Source of the DNA: an uncultured Ruminococcus sp.
GTDB lineage: Bacteria; Bacillota; Clostridia; Oscillospirales; Acutalibacteraceae
Length of the DNA: 7,678 nt
Direction: 5' to 3'
Assembly (NCBI GenBank): GCA_902772755.1
Contig: CACYCD010000194.1
Location: 1 to 7,678, forward strand
Within the stretch, counting starts at the first letter, position 1; every line of letters begins with the position of its first letter. The position numbers and the translations under genes were made by a program. The notes beneath the pieces are model-generated. The model ran no database searches, was not told the origin of the DNA, and saw only the letters and a program-made list of their open reading frames with translations. This document shows, piece by piece, positions 5,688-7,678 of the stretch.

Positions 5688-7040
5688 ATGGACAGAGTAT
5701 TTACAGTAAAAGGACTGGACTGCCCTCACTGCTCAGCGGAGATAGAGCGTGATGTGTCCAAGTTAAAGGGTGTTAAGTCCGCAAGCGTGAATCTAATCAG
5801 CCAAACCTTGACAGTTCAGGAAAAATCTTACTCGGATGATCTGTACCGTCAGGTGAAGATGATAGTCAATTCTCACGAGCCGGAGGTAGAAGTCTTTGAA
5901 AAAAACGCAAAACTCCCGGTGCGAACAGTATTCAGCCTGGACGGGCTGGATTGTCCGAACTGTGCTGTTGAGATCGAAACCGCAGTCAGCGAGCATGAAG
6001 CGGTGATAACCGCAGATGTAAACCTTGTAGGTCAGACCTTAACAGTGGTAAGCAAGGATATTTCCTCTGATAAGCTATTAAAAATTATTACAAAAATCGT
6101 ACATTCGCACGAACCCGAGGTGAAGGTCAGCGTAAAAGAAGCTTCGGGCTCTGCCAAGACTTACGATAAATCCCTTCGTCTGCCGCTTATCAGGATCATC
6201 ACGGGTGCCTGTATCTATGCTGTAACTCTGATATGCTCGCAGATACTTTCATACAGATATATAAATTATATTCACATAGGCTACATTATCGCCTATGCCG
6301 TGATGGGCTTTGACATCGTGTGGAAAGCACTTAGAAATATTGTCAAGGGCAGGCTGTTTGACGAAAATTTTCTTATGACAATATCAACTCTGGGAGCCTT
6401 TGCCATAGGTGAATATCCCGAGGCAGTGGCTGTTATGCTTTTCTATCAGGTGGGTGAGCTGTTCCAGAGCTATGCGGTCAACCGTTCGGGAAAATCTATC
6501 ACCTCACTGCTCGACATACGCTCAGACAAAGCGACTGTCCTGCGTAACGGAAGTCTTGTCACCGTTGATCCCGAGGAAGTCAGCGTAGGGGAGATCATTA
6601 CTGTCAAATCGGGTGAAAGGATACCGCTTGACGGAATCATCACGGAGGGAAGCTCGACCCTTGATACCAAGGCATTGACGGGCGAAGCAATGCCACGTTC
6701 AGTGTCAACCGGTGATGAAGTGCTGTCAGGCTGTATCAACGAGGGCGGAGTGCTGAATATCCGTGTTACGGGAACTTTCAGAGAATCTACCGCATCAAAA
6801 ATCATTGAAATGGTGGAGAATGCAGCTTCAAGAAAAGCTCCCTCGGAGCGTTTTATCACAAGATTTGCCCGTTGGTATACCCCTATGGTGGTGATAGCGG
6901 CACTGCTGATTGCTTTTATTCCGCCGTTTGTATTGCAGGCAGGCTGGGAAGAGTGGCTCAGAAGAGGCTTTGTATTCCTTGTTATCTCCTGTCCCTGTGC
7001 GTTGGTCATCTCAATACCCCTCACATTTTCGGCGGTATAG
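5688..7040 (+). CDS. P1B-type Zn/Cd/Pb-transporting ATPase, N-terminal part ended by a frameshift
   Basis: This 450-residue product is the front two thirds of a heavy-metal efflux P-type ATPase. Two HMA metal-binding domains start it: GLDCPHC (9-15) and GLDCPNC (86-92). Each ends in a nearly repeated SHEPEV segment (62-67, 140-145), a sign of tandem duplication. Membrane helices follow from about residue 165. The actuator domain has TGEAMP at 331-336, and the transport helix carries CPC at 435-437, the mark of the Zn/Cd/Pb subgroup when not paired with copper-type helix signatures. The frame then stops at TAG 7038-7040, 13 codons after CPC, where relatives read IPLTFFGGIG. The start has AGAGGTGA at 5676-5683. 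Without the phosphorylation domain this product could not pump. It lies 53 bases after the repressor gene, and induction by metal is expected. Confidence 0.9.
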   Translation: MDRVFTVKGLDCPHCSAEIERDVSKLKGVKSASVNLISQTLTVQEKSYSDDLYRQVKMIVNSHEPEVEVFEKNAKLPVRTVFSLDGLDCPNCAVEIETAVSEHEAVITADVNLVGQTLTVVSKDISSDKLLKIITKIVHSHEPEVKVSVKEASGSAKTYDKSLRLPLIRIITGACIYAVTLICSQILSYRYINYIHIGYIIAYAVMGFDIVWKALRNIVKGRLFDENFLMTISTLGAFAIGEYPEAVAVMLFYQVGELFQSYAVNRSGKSITSLLDIRSDKATVLRNGSLVTVDPEEVSVGEIITVKSGERIPLDGIITEGSSTLDTKALTGEAMPRSVSTGDEVLSGCINEGGVLNIRVTGTFRESTASKIIEMVENAASRKAPSERFITRFARWYTPMVVIAALLIAFIPPFVLQAGWEEWLRRGFVFLVISCPCALVISIPLTFSAV

Positions 7041-7678
7041 GTTCTGCCTCACGCAGAGGAGTTCTTGTCAAGGGCAGCAATTACCTTGAAATGCTGGGCA
7101 GTCTGAAAGCGGTTGTCTTTGACAAAACAGGTACTCTGACAAAGGGTGAATTCAGGGTCAGCAGGATAAATCCGCAAACCGGTGTATCATCGGAGCATTT
7201 GCTAAAAACCGCAGCTGCCGCCGAGTCGATGTCCAATCACCCAATAGCTGTTTCTATAGTAAAAGCGTATACGGGTTCATACGGCAGTGTAAGTGAATAT
7301 ACCGAGATCGCAGGCAACGGCATCAAGGCAAGTGTTGACGGCAAAACCGTCATTGCAGGAAACGAACGTTTGCTTGCGGAAAACGGAATACAGACAGCTC
7401 CGTCCGAAATGATAGGAACGGTCGTTCACATTGCGGAGGACGGAAGATACCTCGGAAGCATAACCGTTTCCGATGAAATAAAGTCTGACAGCAAGCAGGC
7501 GATAGAGGAGCTGAAACGACAGGGTGTTTCAAAAACCGTTATGCTGACAGGTGACAACAGGGAAAATGCTGAAGCTATAGCACGTGAGCTTGGTATTGAT
7601 GACTGCCGTGCAGGACTGCTTCCTGCCGACAAGGTGCAGTGCTTTGAAGAGATCTGTGACGGACTGCAGGGCAAAGGA
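7028..7678 (+). pseudogene. P1B-type ATPase, C-terminal catalytic part in the -1 frame, 3' partial
   Basis: From 7028 the homologous protein continues one frame back and stays open for 217 codons to the window edge. It begins FGGIGSASRRGVLVKGSNYL, right where the N-terminal part ends. It carries the phosphorylation motif DKTGTLTKG (Asp codon at 7121-7123), the nucleotide-binding SNHPIA and GNGI segments, and VMLTGDN of the hinge. All core P-type motifs are therefore present, split over two frames. One extra T in the TTTT run at 7026-7029 would restore the expected ACA-TTT-TTC-GGC reading. No ribosome binding site is evident for separate translation; the first in-frame ATG is at 7091. The gene is either recently broken, misread, or bypassed. 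The 3' end (last membrane helices) is outside the window. Confidence 0.85.

Noticed and set aside
6470..7024. A 184-codon antisense open frame opposite the ATPase gene.
   Set aside because: It is the shadow of a strongly conserved P-type ATPase region, rich in Ser/Thr as expected from reversed codons.
7020..7042. Programmed -1 frameshift like that described for E. coli copA.
   Set aside because: No X-XXY-YYZ slippery heptamer fits; the zero-frame codons ACA TTT TCG would need mismatched re-pairing, and the place is mid-protein, so a lost T is simpler. Not wholly excluded.

Overview
The window looks like a piece of a low- to mid-GC Bacillota (Clostridia) chromosome, most like a Ruminococcus/Oscillospiraceae gut or rumen commensal. 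This rests on tightly packed co-directional genes, AGGAG-type ribosome binding sites, a Gram-positive lipoprotein, a CadC-like ArsR repressor and the overall protein style. The genus is inference. Every gene found is on the + strand, and no RNA gene, CRISPR array, insertion sequence or attachment site was seen.

Positions 1-5180 form one compact gene string with no gap longer than 20 bases. It opens with the 3' part of a two-domain protein: the tail of a TagD-like cytidylyltransferase joined to a Gfo/Idh/MocA dehydrogenase domain whose glycine loop and catalytic lysine appear lost. Next come a multi-pass O-antigen ligase/polymerase-like membrane protein, a RuvX (YqgF) nuclease-fold protein whose start overlaps the polymerase gene, a lipoprotein nucleoside hydrolase, a GNAT N-acetyltransferase, and a flavodoxin-fold NAD(P)H oxidoreductase coupled to the acetyltransferase by an ATGA overlap. 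The first two genes suggest the end of a cell-surface glycopolymer (capsule or teichoic-acid-like) locus. The later genes look like housekeeping and metabolic passengers.

Positions 5181-5277 are a 97-base control region. It packs a hairpin terminator, a near-consensus promoter with an extended -10 whose -35 lies in the terminator's 3' arm, an ArsR-type operator over the predicted transcription start, and a strong ribosome binding site.

Positions 5278-7678 are a metal-resistance unit: an ArsR/SmtB repressor carrying both the CadC-type cysteine site and the SmtB-type alpha-5 zinc site, a second operator-like palindrome, and a P1B-type Zn/Cd/Pb efflux ATPase with two N-terminal metal-binding domains. 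The ATPase reading frame is broken by an apparent one-base loss in a T run just after the CPC transport motif. The rest (phosphorylation and nucleotide-binding domains) continues in the -1 frame to the window edge. The expected logic is that metal releases the repressor from both operators and the ATPase is induced. As read here the ATPase would be truncated and inactive, unless the base loss is a sequencing error or is bypassed.

The points most worth checking are the ATPase frameshift, the apparently dead dehydrogenase domain fused to a cytidylyltransferase, and the twin operators with a dual-site sensor. I found no clear sign of a wholly new system.
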